From Asparagopsis taxiformis (taxonomy: Eukaryota; Rhodophyta; Florideophyceae; Bonnemaisoniales; Bonnemaisoniaceae), in the NCBI GenBank assembly GCA_030407315.1, contig JALQPE010001681.1, positions 55,656-119,655 on the forward strand: DNA of 64,000 nt, written 5' to 3'. Position 1 is the first letter of the stretch. The number at the start of each line of letters is the position of its first letter. The notes under the pieces were generated by a model. That model was not told the DNA's origin, made no database searches, and was given only the letters and a program-made list of their open reading frames with translations. This document shows, piece after piece, positions 22,903 to 34,352 of this stretch. The translations under genes and the position numbers were made by a program.

Positions 22903-24264
22903 TTATTTTTGCTCAGGACTGCAGTTGGCAGGTGGAGGAGAGCGAGGGTGGGTATTGTCTGAATCCGCATTGAAGCCAAGACGAGAGATAGCCTCATAGC
23001 CAATGTCTTCAAGCTCCTGGCATGTAGTAGTACCACTGAAAATACAGCAAGGTAAGCGTAGATGTAGTGTACCAAACGTCTCTGCGGTTGATAGAGGCTG
23101 GAAAGTGCTGTAACAAGCTCGGCGCTGAATACGTCTCCACAGTAACGAAAACGTTGCTCCATAGGTAACAGTAGCCTTATCACGTAGGTGGAAAGAGTCC
23201 ACGATGCTAGACTGTGATAGTTGGCTAAGACATAGGGGATGTAAAAATGTATTGTTGACGTGGTCAAACTCGTAGGAGTCTCTGCAAAGAACTGTCATAC
23301 GTTGGTCTGGGCTGGACAGGACGTAAGCAGATGAGCCGACGAGAAATGCGGAAGAAGGAGCATCATGAGAGCAATCAACGTCGACTAGATTTCCTAAAAT
23401 TCGGACAATCGATGAGCTGCCTCCATCGCGTTCCGCCCTGCTCTTCACCAATATTTTCTGGAACCCGTGTTGCGAGGTACCTATGGAGTCACATAGTGCC
23501 TGAAAGGTGGGGAAAATGATGGAAAGATCCGACTCATTTCCAGAGGGAAAGGTGATGTCCTCAAAGGACGGCTGGAAGAGAACGTCACGATTCTCTTTCG
23601 CCTTGCATTGAATGGCAATAGTGCGGAATTGAGCAAGGGAGCAGTCGGCCTGTACTCTGATTTCTTCTTGCGATGTTTGTCGCATTCCCCTGGAGTGCTC
23701 GGATTTCGTCATCCGGAGGGAGAGGGGCTTGTCTGTGTACACACCAAGCTTCTGAAACAGAATGCTACATACAGTCAGAGCAGAGGAGGTCATGGAACTG
23801 TTGGAATCGAATGGAGGGGGTAGAGGATGTTTGGCAGCTGACTCCAGCTTTTCCAATCTTGCCAGCATTTCTGCTACGGTCTTCTTCATTTGATCCGCAG
23901 TGCAATCTTGAAGGATGCCGCGGTGGCGGTGGCGAGTGTGGTCAATGCCGTAGTCTGGGTCTCTCTCTGCTGGGGATGGAGGTGAGTCCATACTGCGAAG
24001 CTCACCACTTCGCCACGGGAGAACCCTTCCGGAATCCTTGTCGACGAGCTCGTTACGATCTGAAATCTTGACTTGAGAAAGGGTAGAGTCGAAACCATAT
24101 TCAGCTTTGTATTCGAGCAATGCATGGAGGAATGGGTCTGTTTCAGTCTTGACCTGAGTAATTTCCTTGACGATTGCAGACCACCACACAATTTTTCGTT
24201 TCCTCCCAAACGGCCGAAGTTCCCATTGAACTTCTATAACGTCGTTTGGAGCGAGAGGAAGCAT
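22903..24264 (-). CDS. Tudor/Agenet-like N-terminal protein (453 aa)
   Basis: I do not recognise the family with certainty. The first ~85 residues have the spacing of a Tudor/Agenet/PWWP-type beta barrel: EVQWEL, WWSAIV, LLEYKAEYG, and a closing VLPWR. Such domains read methylated histones. Residues ~125-145 form a short helix or coiled coil (MKKTVAEMLARLEKLESA). The rest, rich in Ser, Leu and Cys, has no motif I can name. Start at 24264 (ATG); AT-rich upstream. If the Tudor-like reading is right, this would be a chromatin reader next to the writer gene at 24778, with which it is divergent. Structure prediction would decide. Confidence 0.5.
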   Translation of the reverse strand: MLPLAPNDVIEVQWELRPFGRKRKIVWWSAIVKEITQVKTETDPFLHALLEYKAEYGFDSTLSQVKISDRNELVDKDSGRVLPWRSGELRSMDSPPSPAERDPDYGIDHTRHRHRGILQDCTADQMKKTVAEMLARLEKLESAAKHPLPPPFDSNSSMTSSALTVCSILFQKLGVYTDKPLSLRMTKSEHSRGMRQTSQEEIRVQADCSLAQFRTIAIQCKAKENRDVLFQPSFEDITFPSGNESDLSIIFPTFQALCDSIGTSQHGFQKILVKSRAERDGGSSSIVRILGNLVDVDCSHDAPSSAFLVGSSAYVLSSPDQRMTVLCRDSYEFDHVNNTFLHPLCLSQLSQSSIVDSFHLRDKATVTYGATFSLLWRRIQRRACYSTFQPLSTAETFGTLHLRLPCCIFSGTTTCQELEDIGYEAISRLGFNADSDNTHPRSPPPANCSPEQK

Positions 24265-24777
24265 GTTGGGATAGCTATGGAATAGAATTGTTGTATTAGT
24301 GAAAGCCTAACCGTTACCTTCTGCTAAAGAGTAGTATATACTAGGAGGATTGGAAAGGTCGAGAAGAGATGTTTAGGTGGTGTAGAAATAGAATGGACAA
24401 TTGACAAAATTGACACGTCAGTGTGGATGATGTCTGCCATGAACTGATTGCAGCATAAAATTTGATGTGAATAATCGTTCTAGAAGTGAATGTCGGATGC
24501 ATACGATTGGACTACAAAGATACGCTTAGAGATGTTACGGGGCCCAATAAATTGCATGGAAAAATATTTTGAGTATTACTTTAGTATTACATTGATTATT
24601 GAGCTAACAGTCGATGTAGTTATCTTGTAAAGGTTCGGACAGGGGTGGAAAGGAAACAGCCACCGAAGTGCTACCACTCGCTGACACTTTGTTTTAAACA
24701 ACCAACTTCTGCTTTGCGCCACCCTGGTCAAGCAGCAACCAACTATCCCTTTCTTAAAAACTCTACCTTTGTTCGCC
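24265..24777. other. Divergent promoter region
   Basis: 513 bases separate the divergent 453-aa gene (minus) and the methyltransferase-SET gene (plus). No open frame. The AT-rich stretch at about 24550-24620 could hold promoter elements, but I cannot point to a clear TATA box. Confidence 0.35.
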
Positions 24778-27700
24778 ATGGAAGGAACGTTCCACAATCA
24801 CGGTGAAAAGCACGACGGATGGGTGTTCATCGACCCCAATCAAGTCAGCAAATTCGTATCGATTCGCGATGTTGATGCAAGTCATGTGGAAGCGCTCATG
24901 GAGAGCATTCGCAACAGCGGTTATGACACAGCTCATCCCGTGACTGGCAGGTTTCGAGAAGGCGTTCTGGAGATATTGGATGGAGCGCACCGCTGCATGG
25001 CAATTGTACGTGGAATGGAGAAGGGCGTCTTTCCTCCTGGCGTTACGATTCCTATGCGAGAAGAGTCTATCGTGGCGGACACCAACAGCAGTACTGCTGT
25101 TGTGCTGGACCGTGTGAGAGCGACGACATCCAACGACATTGCAGGCCTGCAAAGGCGCATGATGTTTGTTGAGTATCTGATGATCGCCGTTGATCTCAGA
25201 GACGAGTACTGGGTCCAAAACGGAAAGGACAAGTACGCTCACATTTCGTCTGTGAGGATGGCTGATGTGTTGGGCTGGATCAAATCCTGCGATCCAAGCG
25301 GCCAAATTGCTTCAAGCCTGAGTGGTAAACCGCAGTACAGCTCATGCATGTCTATTCTGGCTGTGCTTCGGCCGTATCACCGAGCAGAAGATTCGAGTGC
25401 GATTGATTTGCGTCTGTGGCAAATGTTTTGTCATGCATGGGGACTCAATGCAGAGATGGGTGATTCTCCGAGGATGGTTGAGTTTCCGAAACAGGTGGGG
25501 GTGACTAGTTCTCGTGCCGTCGAAATGTTTGGCAAGACACCCCGCGGAGAATTGTCCTCTCCACTGAACCGCGAACTGCTTTCGAGCAGGTACTTTCTGG
25601 ACGGCGCTACATCCGACATGCAAGATTCTTTGCAGGCTAGCCAGAAGCGGTTCAGGAGGCTGATGGTTATGATGTGCCAGTGTATCTTGGCTATTCGCAG
25701 TAAGGAGATGGGCAGTGTGCCATCTAGGCGGGCCAGAGCCACATCCGGGGCCATTGGTGGTGGTGGAATGGTTGGAATTGCAACATCCAGTGCGCAAGCC
25801 AACCAGCTTGGATTTGTTGTCGACCGTGTGTTAGCTGCGTGGGATACCGGGGCAAGAGTGTTGGGGTATGAGGATGTTGAATCGATGTGCTGGCCGTTCA
25901 TGGTATTCGATCCTGCGAGCCTTTGCTTCAGGTCACTCCCGAATCGGTCTGATGGCTGTGCGGTCGAGGAGCATCGGAAAAACCTGACCATTGTCCCGAA
26001 AACTGTAGACAGTGAAAACGGGTTCTGTGCCGACCTTCCAGTGGCTGTGGATGCAAGGCTGCGATCATTGACAAGCGCCTTCCTGCTGTCGATACGCCAA
26101 TGTGTCACTGAGGTGAATGTTTTCGCCGAGCGTGGTCAGCTGATGCAGAGACTTCGAGCCTTGCTTTTCGACACTCCTGACAAGTTCGGATTGAACTCGT
26201 TCATGCGAGCCAAGTTGAACACGTCTCATGCCCTGGATGGTCAGAGGAGGCTGAAGGCTTGGTTATTGCGAACCCGAGAGCAACGAAAGCTTCCTCTGAC
26301 CATGGATGAGTTGCACAGTCTTGAGGATACGCCCGAGCCTGGCATCCTTGAAGGTGCACCTGCGCAGATGGAAATATCCGCAGCAGTGCCAAACAATGGC
26401 AGCGAGGATATAGAAGAGGATAGTCTGGAGCCACAGAGGAAGAAGGCTAGGCTGGAGCGCGGTGGTGGAGAGGACGATAATGCGGCGGTTGCTAGCGAAA
26501 CAGCAACAAGAGAAGGTGCGGCCGAGGATGACGCTATGGAGGTTGACACTGTATCGCCTACAGAAGCACCGCTCGTTGACGTCGGAAAGGAAACCAAGCC
26601 AGAATACGTCACCAAGCTGGAAGCTGTGATGGGGCGTTACATTCACACTGTGAATTGTGACGCCACTGATGTAGCCAAAGAGGTGGAGGACAAAATTAGT
26701 TTCCTGGAAGATGGCGTGTTGGAGGACAGTGTTCAGCTTGTGCTCACTGATCCTCCATTCAACACGAGGCGGGAAGGCGGCAGAGAAAACTCGGAGTACG
26801 ATATTCTGGAGCCGGAAGAGTTGGCGAGTGTTGCGTGTGAAATAGTTCGAGTTCTTCGGCCTGGCGGCCATGCTCTGATCTATTCCAGCGTGCGCCAACT
26901 CGTGGCATGGATGGATGCAATCAGAAATGCCGAGCCTGGCAAGATGATTGTGGACAGTGTTCCAGTCGTGCTATCTCGCCGACCACACAGCTTTACGTCC
27001 AATCCATCGACGAAAACGTGCACACTGCATAATATGCACGATTTCGTTATCCATGCGTATAAGCGGGGGAAGGGTATGGCTGCATACGATATGGTGGATT
27101 ACAGGTTGCACAATCCGGACATATCGAGGCACCCTGGGTTCACCAACGCGATTGACAACGTTCCGAGGTTGTCGGCTGGTGAAGCTCAATACGATGGGCA
27201 GAACAACCGACTGCGCCATGAGCAGAAGGCGTTGACCACTCTTCGTGAGCTTCTGGAACGATTTTCGAAGCAGAACGATATCGTGATGGATTTCTTCTCG
27301 GGAACATACAGCACAGCCATAGCGTGTATGACGTTGAGGGATGGTACGTATCGTCGGTTCATTGGGTGTGAGAAGGAAAAAAGGTGCCACGATGCATCGC
27401 AGGAGTGGATACTGCATGCTTTCGTCAGTGAGGTGAAAGCCGGGCGATATGGGGGGATCTTGCAGCGTGAGGTGGAGAGTATTCTTGGGGACGAGTCGGT
27501 ACCGGTCACAGGAAAAGCTCCAAGGCTTCGTCAGAAGCACATCTCAGATGCACCAGAAGGATTCCCTGCTGTGACAGCATTGCCGAACCATCTGCTTGTG
27601 TTCGTTGCGTCAATGAAGAAGGACGGGTCTATGCTTCACAGATTGAGCGGGGTGCCTATGGACCAGTGGCCGGCCGAGGACATGCACTCGTTTTGGAGCA

Positions 27701-28245
27701 TAGACCCGGACGCGATTCTGGCTGCTGATGCCGCATTCTACGGTGTCTATGTTTCGCAATCGGAGGTAAGAGGTGGTGGGTTTGGCGTATTCGCGGCGAA
27801 GAAACTGAAGAAGGGGACGGTCATTGGCTGGTACAACGGGACGATTTTCTATGCGAAGATTCGAGACTCGGAACCGCAGAGATCAGTGATGTACGGCCCG
27901 GAAGGATTTGGGTGCACAGGAGAGAGGTTCCAGGACTACAACATGGAATTGGAAACCACGTACATAGGGAGGGGTGCACCTGTTCGGAAGGTTTGGCTCG
28001 TTCCAGCGGTCTATAATTGTACCAGCTACCTCAATGATTGTCGGGTCATTGACGGAACGGAGAAAGCGACCGAGGTGAGTCGAACACAGTCAGCCGAGTT
28101 TCGACAAGGCGATGCCATAGACAAACCGGACTTTGCTTCAAATATCAAGAATCCCCATGCTGTCAAGGTCGTTCTGACCAGAGACGTTGAAGCTGATGAG
28201 GAGATATTTGCCGACTATGGTAGAAAATATTGGCCAGCTAACTGA
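24778..28245 (+). CDS. ParB-like, beta-class DNA methyltransferase and SET triple fusion (1155 aa)
   Basis: Intact frame; ATG at 24778 in good context (GCCATGG). Domains in order: (1) ParB-like, ~20-110, with DGAHR at 68-72; (2) a helical middle region, then an acidic/basic linker (~540-620); (3) methyltransferase with motif IV LTDPPFN (Asp658), a conserved RPGGHALIYSS stretch and motif I DFFSGTYSTA (Asp838), the IV-before-I order of beta-class N6A/N4C enzymes; (4) SET domain from ~985 to the end, with RGGGFGVFAA, a YLNDCR motif where most SET proteins have NHSC, and DEEIFADYG. ParB plus DPPY methyltransferase fusions are known in prokaryotes and phages; adding SET is eukaryote-like. Expected activity: methylating DNA and possibly histone lysine. 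The paralogue at 7861-11057 lacks a recognisable ParB part. Site specificity cannot be read. Confidence 0.85.
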   Translation: MEGTFHNHGEKHDGWVFIDPNQVSKFVSIRDVDASHVEALMESIRNSGYDTAHPVTGRFREGVLEILDGAHRCMAIVRGMEKGVFPPGVTIPMREESIVADTNSSTAVVLDRVRATTSNDIAGLQRRMMFVEYLMIAVDLRDEYWVQNGKDKYAHISSVRMADVLGWIKSCDPSGQIASSLSGKPQYSSCMSILAVLRPYHRAEDSSAIDLRLWQMFCHAWGLNAEMGDSPRMVEFPKQVGVTSSRAVEMFGKTPRGELSSPLNRELLSSRYFLDGATSDMQDSLQASQKRFRRLMVMMCQCILAIRSKEMGSVPSRRARATSGAIGGGGMVGIATSSAQANQLGFVVDRVLAAWDTGARVLGYEDVESMCWPFMVFDPASLCFRSLPNRSDGCAVEEHRKNLTIVPKTVDSENGFCADLPVAVDARLRSLTSAFLLSIRQCVTEVNVFAERGQLMQRLRALLFDTPDKFGLNSFMRAKLNTSHALDGQRRLKAWLLRTREQRKLPLTMDELHSLEDTPEPGILEGAPAQMEISAAVPNNGSEDIEEDSLEPQRKKARLERGGGEDDNAAVASETATREGAAEDDAMEVDTVSPTEAPLVDVGKETKPEYVTKLEAVMGRYIHTVNCDATDVAKEVEDKISFLEDGVLEDSVQLVLTDPPFNTRREGGRENSEYDILEPEELASVACEIVRVLRPGGHALIYSSVRQLVAWMDAIRNAEPGKMIVDSVPVVLSRRPHSFTSNPSTKTCTLHNMHDFVIHAYKRGKGMAAYDMVDYRLHNPDISRHPGFTNAIDNVPRLSAGEAQYDGQNNRLRHEQKALTTLRELLERFSKQNDIVMDFFSGTYSTAIACMTLRDGTYRRFIGCEKEKRCHDASQEWILHAFVSEVKAGRYGGILQREVESILGDESVPVTGKAPRLRQKHISDAPEGFPAVTALPNHLLVFVASMKKDGSMLHRLSGVPMDQWPAEDMHSFWSIDPDAILAADAAFYGVYVSQSEVRGGGFGVFAAKKLKKGTVIGWYNGTIFYAKIRDSEPQRSVMYGPEGFGCTGERFQDYNMELETTYIGRGAPVRKVWLVPAVYNCTSYLNDCRVIDGTEKATEVSRTQSAEFRQGDAIDKPDFASNIKNPHAVKVVLTRDVEADEEIFADYGRKYWPAN

Positions 28246-28521
28246 GCTACTTTGATAGATTTGAGTAAACACGCATTGGCAGAGACAATAGACTGTGCAT
28301 CATCTTGCAAGAGCGCTAGATATTATAGACTAGACTACAACAATCGTGACATGACTGCAGGAAGGCATCTGCGGCCTGGAGTGCAAACTATCCACTTTTC
28401 TACTGCTTTACCTATGGATACGAAAAGGAGAGAAACTAGAAAGATGTGAGTGAGAAATTGTGTAGCAACGCAGCATGTAGAACACCAGTAAGAGAGCGAT
28501 GTAGGAGAAGCAGTCACCCCA

Positions 28522-28928
28522 TTACAGTGCGGGCCGTTTACCGGGGATGCTGACAGCAAAGTCATCGTTACGATGACTTTGCTGTAAGAAAACAAATCAT
28601 TACAGCAGCCACGATTTCTTTACCGGGTAAAAAATTGTGGCCGCTGTAATGAACTCATCGTTGCAAAACAACAATTTTTTACCCGGTAAAAATTCTTGCT
28701 GATTTTTTACCCGGTAAAAAATTCTTTGGCCACTGCAAGGAAACGGTTCCTTACAGCAAAGTCATCGTTACGATGACTTTGCTGTAAGAAAGCAAATCAT
28801 TACAGCGGCCACAATTTTTTACCCGGTAAAGAAATCGTGGCTGCTGTAATGTTTTCTTTTCTTACAGCAAAGTCATCGTAACGATGACTTTGCTGTAAGG
28901 AACCCTGGTAAACGGCTTCGGCTGTAAG
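28522..28928. repeat. Palindromic repeat block (foldback, MITE-like)
   Basis: Both ends carry TTACAG...GCCGTTTACC in inverted orientation. Inside are three copies of a near-perfect palindrome whose half is ACAGCAAAGTCATCG (centred near 28571, 28772 and 28880), and several TTTTACCCGGTAAAA palindromes. It forms the 3' side block of the 29404-33048 gene. Confidence 0.8.
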
Positions 28929-29403
28929 CAGCAGGGAGTTTCGTCGTTCTCCCATCTTAGTAAAGGTGAGAAGCGAAGTGTGAAGTCGGGAAAATTGCTC
29001 AGCAAAGGTCTGTACGGCTGTGAGCAGCTCTCAGGAGTATTTTACCTCACGTGGTCTCTGTTCTGGGTATACCCTGTATATATATAGGTAGCCTAGTGTA
29101 GGTGGGAAGATAGACGAAAATTCTACCAATAATTTATCACAGTGACGGCTCTCGTAGTCGAAATGTGCGCGTTGTCAAGGGTTGAAACTAGTCTCCCCCT
29201 ACGGCCTAGCTAGTAAAATCATACAACGTTGTAGACTAATATTAAAAAGTAGCAAGCAATCTGCTGAGTAGCACTAAACTATGAGATGAAGGCCAGATGT
29301 ATAGATGAAAACCGAAAAGTGGGCTAAGATAACAATGTTGAGATGAGAAAGACAGAACTTTTTAGCAGGGAACAGTAGTATAGGTTTTAATACTTCTGGT
29401 ATG

Positions 29404-32400
29404 CTATCTATTGCTCCTATCGTACTTGTAATATTCGACGGTGTGGATGTGGTCCGTGAGGACGTCCTTCTCCGTCTTCAAGTAGATGTGGCCGCGCGTG
29501 GGCAGGCCATAGACTAACTTCTCGCCTGCAGGAAGATCTCCTCGGCTGAAGCCGACCCCGTAATGGTAAAGGTCACCGCGACCAACCAATACGGAATAGG
29601 GTGGCACCCAAAAGGTGAGAGGGGGAACCTTCCACATATCGGCGTCCGGATTGGCCAGGCATACATGACTATAAGGGGCAACTACTATAGAGAACCCATC
29701 GGCTCCGCTCGACATCATGAAATATGATGGAGACTGGTAGGACTTCCAACACTATTCGTCGTTACCTTGAAGTCCGTGTGCCCATCCTGGTCCGCAGCCC
29801 CATCTGCTGTAAGAAGCAGCCGCAATCCTGTCTTCGGGAAGAAGACAGGATCCTCACCCTCCATTCCCAGCTTCAAGAACTCCGCACAAACACCAAGAGC
29901 AAGCTCTGCCACCAACTTGTTCTTGTACATCTCCAAATTCCCCTCCTCCAACTTGTCGCACAACTCACGCCGCGGCAGAGAGAGGCGCCCACGACCACCA
30001 TCCATGCGGTCCTTCGCATCACCCACGTTGTGGATGAACTGCCACGGCGAAGGATCGAAGCCGGGCTTTGCGAAAGCTGGCGGCTCGTCCTGTGGCTCCC
30101 TGTCGTCATCGTTAGAATCAGACTGCTGGGAGGGTTTTTCAACCTCCTCAACCAGCGGGAACTGCCTAGCGAAGTGACCGAACAACTCATGCGTCGCATT
30201 ACCAGCCGTGGACGATGCCAACAGGCCTTCCATAACAATAACCCCCAAGTTTTCCAACAATGCCTTCTTCACCGCAAAGTACCTGTCCACCACCGTATCC
30301 TCAGCACCCGGCGATGCAGCTGCCTGGAATGCTGCCGCCCTCATTTCCGCCCGAACCGTCTCCACCGTCGTACTTTCCATATAGTACTTCATCCGGCTGC
30401 CAGACGCAATTGCGCTGGGGAGAACGGCGGCCACATTCTCATCGACGATACTGTCGGGAATGGGATTCTCCTGGGCGTCGTCGAACTGGAGAACCGGCTC
30501 CCGAGAGCGACCTCGGGAAGCCGACTTGGATTTCTTTGACGACGACTTTGATGAAGTCTCACCGAGCCTTCTCTTTTTGGTAGAAGGCTCGGGCGTCGCA
30601 GAAGCGGCTTCCAAGTTACGCTTCCCGAGGATGGAGTTTTCACCCGCATCCTCGGGGGCGCTCTCCAGCTCGACGACCTCCACAGCACCACCCGCCGTTC
30701 CACCACGACCGGAACGACTCGCTTGCAGGCGGGTACTCCTTCTGGGCATCACTTTCCTCCCAGAAGTTTCCACTCCGGGCGGTGCAGAATCACTGACTTC
30801 AATGACATCTTCGTCAGGATCTGCACCGCCCTTCGCACTGCTGCCCTCGACCACATTCTCGGGAGTAGGGCCCTCCGTCGAAATCCTCGCAACCGTCTTC
30901 TGTCCAACCCCACCGGATGGTGAAGGGACGAAACTGTCATCGCTGGAGCTTCCCGAACTGCTAGCAGATGCAGAACGGGAAGCTTCGACAGCGGGGGCCG
31001 GAGCAGCAGGGTGCTGCTCGGCAGCCGGAGTCGCAGGCTCAGGCTGCGAAGCCGGTGAGACCTGCTCCTGCGCGGCTTGGACAGGACGGTTGGGGGTACC
31101 AGTCCCGGCGTGGGAAACTGGACCAGAGCGTTCGCTGCCATCCTGGGGACCACGCGCAGTCGGCTTGACCGGGGTCACCGCAGGGGAGGATGCCGACACG
31201 GCAGGGGTAGAGACAGGAACAGGGGCAACCTCGGAATCGCTGGAAGATTCCAGTTGAGGTGGTGGGGGCAAAGGAATGGAGGATGAAGGGATGGGCAAGG
31301 AATTGGAAGAGGAAGGGATGGGGGCATCATCACCACATGTGGCTGGGAGCGCAGCATGTGGGATGTCTGGGTACATCGCGTGAAAGCGTTTCCGCATAAT
31401 CATGTCGCGGTACCCAGTGACGCGCAGGAGCATTTTCCTGGCGTCCTTCCCGAAGACAGACTTCTTACGGGGAAAAATGTTCTCCGACTTGTAACCATCG
31501 GGGGGGCCTTCCTTGGGACGGAAGTCTGCCCAGCACCCCTTCTTGGGGACCATCTGAGCAAGAACTTCGACAACGCGCGAGCGAATGTCGAAGCTCTTGC
31601 TCGGGTCACCCACGCTGGGAATTGAGCCATCCAGCATCCTCATCACATCCGACACGTTCCAGTACTCGGCCACCTCCTTCACGTACCCGAAGATTTCCAA
31701 CAAACCAGCAATCCATTCCTGCCCAATGGTACCAACCGAGTACGGTTTCAGCCCGGCCGACCGACGGCTACAAGTGTAGCGCGCCGTCATCTCCAGGATG
31801 AAACACTTCTGTACATCCGGAGCACTCCTGAACGACCCATTGAACAACAAGTTCACCGTACACCCAGCCAGATCCTCTGTGGAAGAAAATTGAACGAACT
31901 CCGGCCTGTTCGGGATGCTCGACCAGTATTTGAAAGCAGGGCTTTCAATGGTCTTGAACCCTCGCGCGATCGAGACGTAGCGCATGAGCTGTCTCGGACG
32001 AATCCAGCTCAGCGCTTTCCGTTCTTTAATGTATTGAACGGTCGGCTCGATCTTCTTCTTTCCCAGGCGGTGGATATTGATGAACTCCATCACAGAGCAC
32101 ACATTGTCAGCAACTGTTACCTCGCTGACATTGTGGGTGTGGAAGTTCATCAGCCGTGAAAGCGGGAGTACTTCTTCGGAGCAGAAGACATCCCGGCCAA
32201 GCCGAGTCGGTGGGAGGAGAAAGTCGACTGGAATAGTTCCAAATCGACGGTAGATGTCAGACTGACAAACTCCTCCCACTCTGGACTGTCCTTCGCAGGA
32301 GCAGGTCCAGCCGACTCGAGAATGGCCTTCAACGCGGTCACTCGGTGAGATCCATCGACATATTGCAGTCGTACTTTTGCATTGGAATCAATCACCTCGC

Positions 32401-33048
32401 AGACGGACACGCGTGAAGCAATCACGGAAAATCCCTGAGTGAGAAACGTTTTCTTCAACTCATCAACGCGATGCGGCCTGACCACCCTGGACACGACTGC
32501 CGGAGGAGAAACATCCAGAGGGGAAATGAAGACTGGAATGTTTCGGCAGCTCTCCGGACTTATGTCGTAGTCCACATCCACCGGGATGGGCACTGTGCCA
32601 GGGTAGGCCAGCCTGGTGCTGCGGAGAGGCTTGTTCGGTACGATGTCACGAGCGTTGTGATCATCGACCTTCTCCGCATCCTCTGCCAAGTCGCTGCCGG
32701 ACGCGATGATCATGTCCGGAGCAGGCGAGCTAGGCAGAGGAGCACCAGATCCCTCGACGGCTGGCGCCGCTTCGGCAGATTGAGCCGGAAGCGGAGTTGC
32801 GGGAACGCCAGCGTCGATTGTCGGGACAACCGCGGGATCGGAAGCGGAAGGGGGGGAGGGGACGGGCTTAGGTGCTGGGCTGAGCTGGGTCAGCGCTGCA
32901 GCAGCTTCGCAAACGTCCATGGGGACAGGGGGGCCAGAGAAGGAGAAGGAGAGGGAGAAGGAGAGGGAGAAGGAGTGGGAGAATCGTTGTCACGGCGGCT
33001 GGCAGAGCGCACCTGGCGGTCGAAAGCGTTGGGGGATTGTTGAGCCAT
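29404..33048 (-). CDS. ParB-like plus 2OG dioxygenase gene, multiple frame breaks
   Basis: Three overlapping frames read as one gene. Frame A (32920-32150): Pro/Ala-rich start, then a ParB-like domain with DGSHR at 189-193. Frame B (32279-29715): rest of the ParB region, a long Ser/Pro linker with basic patches, SRMKYY, a dioxygenase entry, and GHTDF (metal His/Asp). Frame C (29718-29404): VGRGDLYHYGVGF with the distal His, then RGHIYL with the candidate Arg. The paralogue at 34574-37764 is continuous across B-C. Upstream, a 52-codon frame from ATG 33048 (Ser-Pro-rich, encoded by a GAGAAGGAGAGG microsatellite) may be the true N-terminus; it meets frame A at the G6 run 32928-32933. All shifts are -1. 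Either recent decay or base-call errors; the frames are otherwise free of stops. Function inferred: DNA- or chromatin-directed oxygenase. Confidence 0.7.
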
Positions 33049-33253
33049 TGCTTTGGTGAGTGATTGACAAACGAAGAGTGAAAGATTGAGAAAGAGAGAA
33101 GAAGATCTGAACGACAAGCTGTTTTGCTGCGTAAGCTGAGTAAGATAGGCGAAACTTAGAGAACTGACATATTCCTATTAGTATACACCCTGGTAATGAT
33201 ATTCAGCGGTTGACCAATCCGAACCTTCCACATCACTTTTCGTTGTACGACAA

Positions 33254-33576
33254 TTACAGCTCAGGCAGTTTACCAAGGATCCTTACAGCAAAGCCATCGT
33301 TACGATGACTTTGCTGTAAGGAAACGTTTCATTACAGAGGCCAGGAATTTTTTTACCGGGTAAAGAAATCATGGCTACTGTAATGTTTTGTTTCCTGACA
33401 GCAAAGTCATCGTTACGATGACTTTGCTGTAAGAAAACGTTTTCATTACAGCGGCCAGGAATTTTTTTACCGGGTAAAGAAATCATGGCCACTGTAATGA
33501 AACCTTTCCTTACAGCAAAGTCATCGTAACGATGACTTTGCTGTAAGCATCCCTGGTAAACTGCTCCATCTGTAAG
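33254..33576. repeat. Palindromic repeat block
   Basis: TTACAG...CAGTTTACC at the left and its inverse at the right frame three palindromes with half-site ACAGCAAAGTCATCG and TTTACCGGGTAAAG-type palindromes. Confidence 0.8.
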
Positions 33577-34117
33577 CCGTTGGTCTCAACCCTCGCTCTT
33601 ATTTCTGTTGTCCTCCTTCATCATCTCCACCTACCTTCCCCTACACACCACCTCTCTACTGTCACTCTGCCCGCCCTTTGGTGCATGAAATATTTTCTTA
33701 CCACTGCCATAGTCTACACATACTGCTGCCTTCATACTTCTGCATGCCTACCCTTCAATCTTTCTTCCATCTTTCTCTACCGTGCTAGGCTTAGACCATG
33801 CTCTGTGCACATCTGACTTACTTAATATCATTGTATACTTAGAAACTAGAATAATAATTACATCACTAGAGTACACTGCAAATGTTAGTAACTATGGTTG
33901 GTGTGGTACACAACACCCTACCTCCTTCATGAGTAAACTTTGCGCACAGAACCGTTCAATACCAGGTAGTGCAGCCAGCGCAAACCAGGCTTGCACGACG
34001 CAGAGTGCTCCCCAGAGCCGTCAACAGCCGTCCAAACCATCGTTGTACGATGTTCCCGGCTCCACACTTCCCTTCTCACCCTTCCCAGGGTGGGAGACGG
34101 ACGAAACTCCCAACCGC
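33577..34117. other. Spacer between two palindromic blocks
   Basis: About 540 bases of pyrimidine-rich DNA with no convincing gene. It separates the two ParB-dioxygenase elements. Confidence 0.4.
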
Positions 34118-34352
34118 TTACAGCCGAAGCCGTTTACCCGGGATGCTTACAGCAAAGTCATCGTTACGATGACTTTGCTGTAAGGAAAGGTTTGATTACA
34201 GTGGTGAGAAAATTTTACCGGGTAAAAAATCAGCAAGAATTTTTTACCCGGTAAAAAATTGTGGCCGCTGTAATGATTTGATTTCTTACAGCAAAGTCAT
34301 CGTAACGATGACTTTGCTGTCAGCACCCCAGCGAAACTGCATCATCTGTAAG
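34118..34352. repeat. Palindromic repeat block (short form)
   Basis: TTACAGCCGAAGCCGTTTACC at the left and an inverted, diverged copy ending CTGTAAG at the right. Two ACAGCAAAGTCATCG palindromes inside, plus two ACCCGGTAAAAAAT-type units. Confidence 0.8.

Larger units (their letters stand above)
28522..33576. mobile_element. Element with palindromic ends carrying a ParB-dioxygenase gene (~5.1 kb)
   Basis: The gene at 29404-33048 lies between two foldback blocks built from the same palindromes (28522-28928 and 33254-33576). The same arrangement recurs at 34118-38770. Blocks of one family flanking one gene family twice suggests that the blocks are the element termini. No transposase is inside. 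Confidence 0.55.

Noticed and set aside
29715..29765. 32-nt GT...AG segment as an intron in the dioxygenase gene
   Set aside because: It would restore the frame, but 32 nt is too short for normal splicing, and the paralogue at 34574 is continuous here; a one-base break is simpler.
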